From Variovorax sp. OAS795 (GTDB lineage Bacteria; Pseudomonadota; Gammaproteobacteria; Burkholderiales; Burkholderiaceae_C), in assembly GCF_040546685.1 (NCBI RefSeq), contig NZ_JBEPOH010000001.1, positions 310,001 through 374,000 on the forward strand: a stretch of DNA of 64,000 nt, written 5' to 3'. Every line of letters begins with the position of its first letter. Within the stretch, counting starts at the first letter, position 1. Shown here in pieces: positions 63,971 through 64,000 of the stretch. The notes beneath the pieces are model-generated. The model had not been told where the DNA came from, searched no databases, and saw only the letters and a list, made by a program, of their open reading frames with translations. Made by a program: the position numbers and the translations under genes.

Positions 63971-64000
63971 GACCCTCGCGCCTGTTGTCGACTGGGACGC
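63960..64000 (+). CDS. Start of the next gene (truncated by window edge)
   Basis: A GTG at 63960 overlaps the permease stop by 11 bases and opens a frame reading VNARTLAPVVDWD to the edge. The overlap style matches the operon, so another member probably starts here, but only 13 codons are visible and no family can be named. Confidence 0.35.
   Translation, partial: MNARTLAPVVDWD

Overview
The window is a gene-dense, high-G+C bacterial chromosome segment. Gene content and order point to a betaproteobacterium of the order Burkholderiales, most like Comamonadaceae of the Variovorax type. Pointers are the order pgk, pyk, fbaA, purC, purE, purK, sua5; a Bug/TctC-type solute-binding protein; a fused indolepyruvate oxidoreductase; DUF1631 and DUF2145 proteins; and a true ACC deaminase (AcdS), typical of plant-associated Variovorax. 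This placement is inference from protein resemblance; no search was run. I saw no rRNA, tRNA, CRISPR array, prophage or insertion sequence.

Layout. 1-3.4 kb (minus): N-terminal part of recG, a DoxX-like/TIGR01777 epimerase and a DUF4166 protein. 3.5-5.8 kb (plus): queA-tgt (queuosine). 5.8-14.5 kb: small exported or membrane proteins (an SDR, DUF3597, a membrane zinc-ribbon protein, DUF2145, a YiaA/B-like protein), an LplT-PlsC fusion, a ceramidase-like protein and an HTH regulator. 14.5-19.2 kb (minus): pyrF, a UDG-like protein, rimI, tsaB, a DMT transporter and a DeoR regulator. 19.2-23 kb (plus): a NudK-like hydrolase, dacB and a lipoprotein hydrolase. 23-36.5 kb (minus backbone): sua5, purK, purE, purC, fbaA, pyk and pgk. 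Two inserted blocks interrupt this backbone: cnoX, hipBA and a META lipoprotein between purE and purC; an esterase, an acdR-like gene and acdS between fbaA and pyk.

36.6-43.1 kb: a LysR regulator diverges from a tightly overlapping catabolic-looking operon: VOC protein, alpha/beta hydrolase, FAD monooxygenase (broken by a one-base frameshift), DUF2783, MBL-fold protein and a TctC-type binding protein. Its substrate is not evident, and it is the best candidate here for an undescribed pathway. 43.1-46.2 kb (minus): def, a lipoprotein, fmt, azlC and azlD as an overlapping chain. 46.4-49.4 kb (plus): LysM protein, dprA and smg. 49.4-55.1 kb (minus): DUF1631, secF, secD and yajC. 55.4-59.7 kb: indolepyruvate oxidoreductase with a divergent Lrp-type regulator. 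59.7-64 kb (plus): an MFS exporter, then creatininase-family protein, ABC ATPase and ABC permease, with a further gene apparently starting at the edge.

Most neighbouring genes in one direction overlap by 1-17 bases (ATGA/GTGA junctions), implying translational coupling. Regulator sites visible as repeats include a 19-bp perfect palindrome near a second copy upstream of the HTH regulator, direct repeats between the DeoR gene and the NUDIX gene, and an inverted repeat between acdR and acdS.
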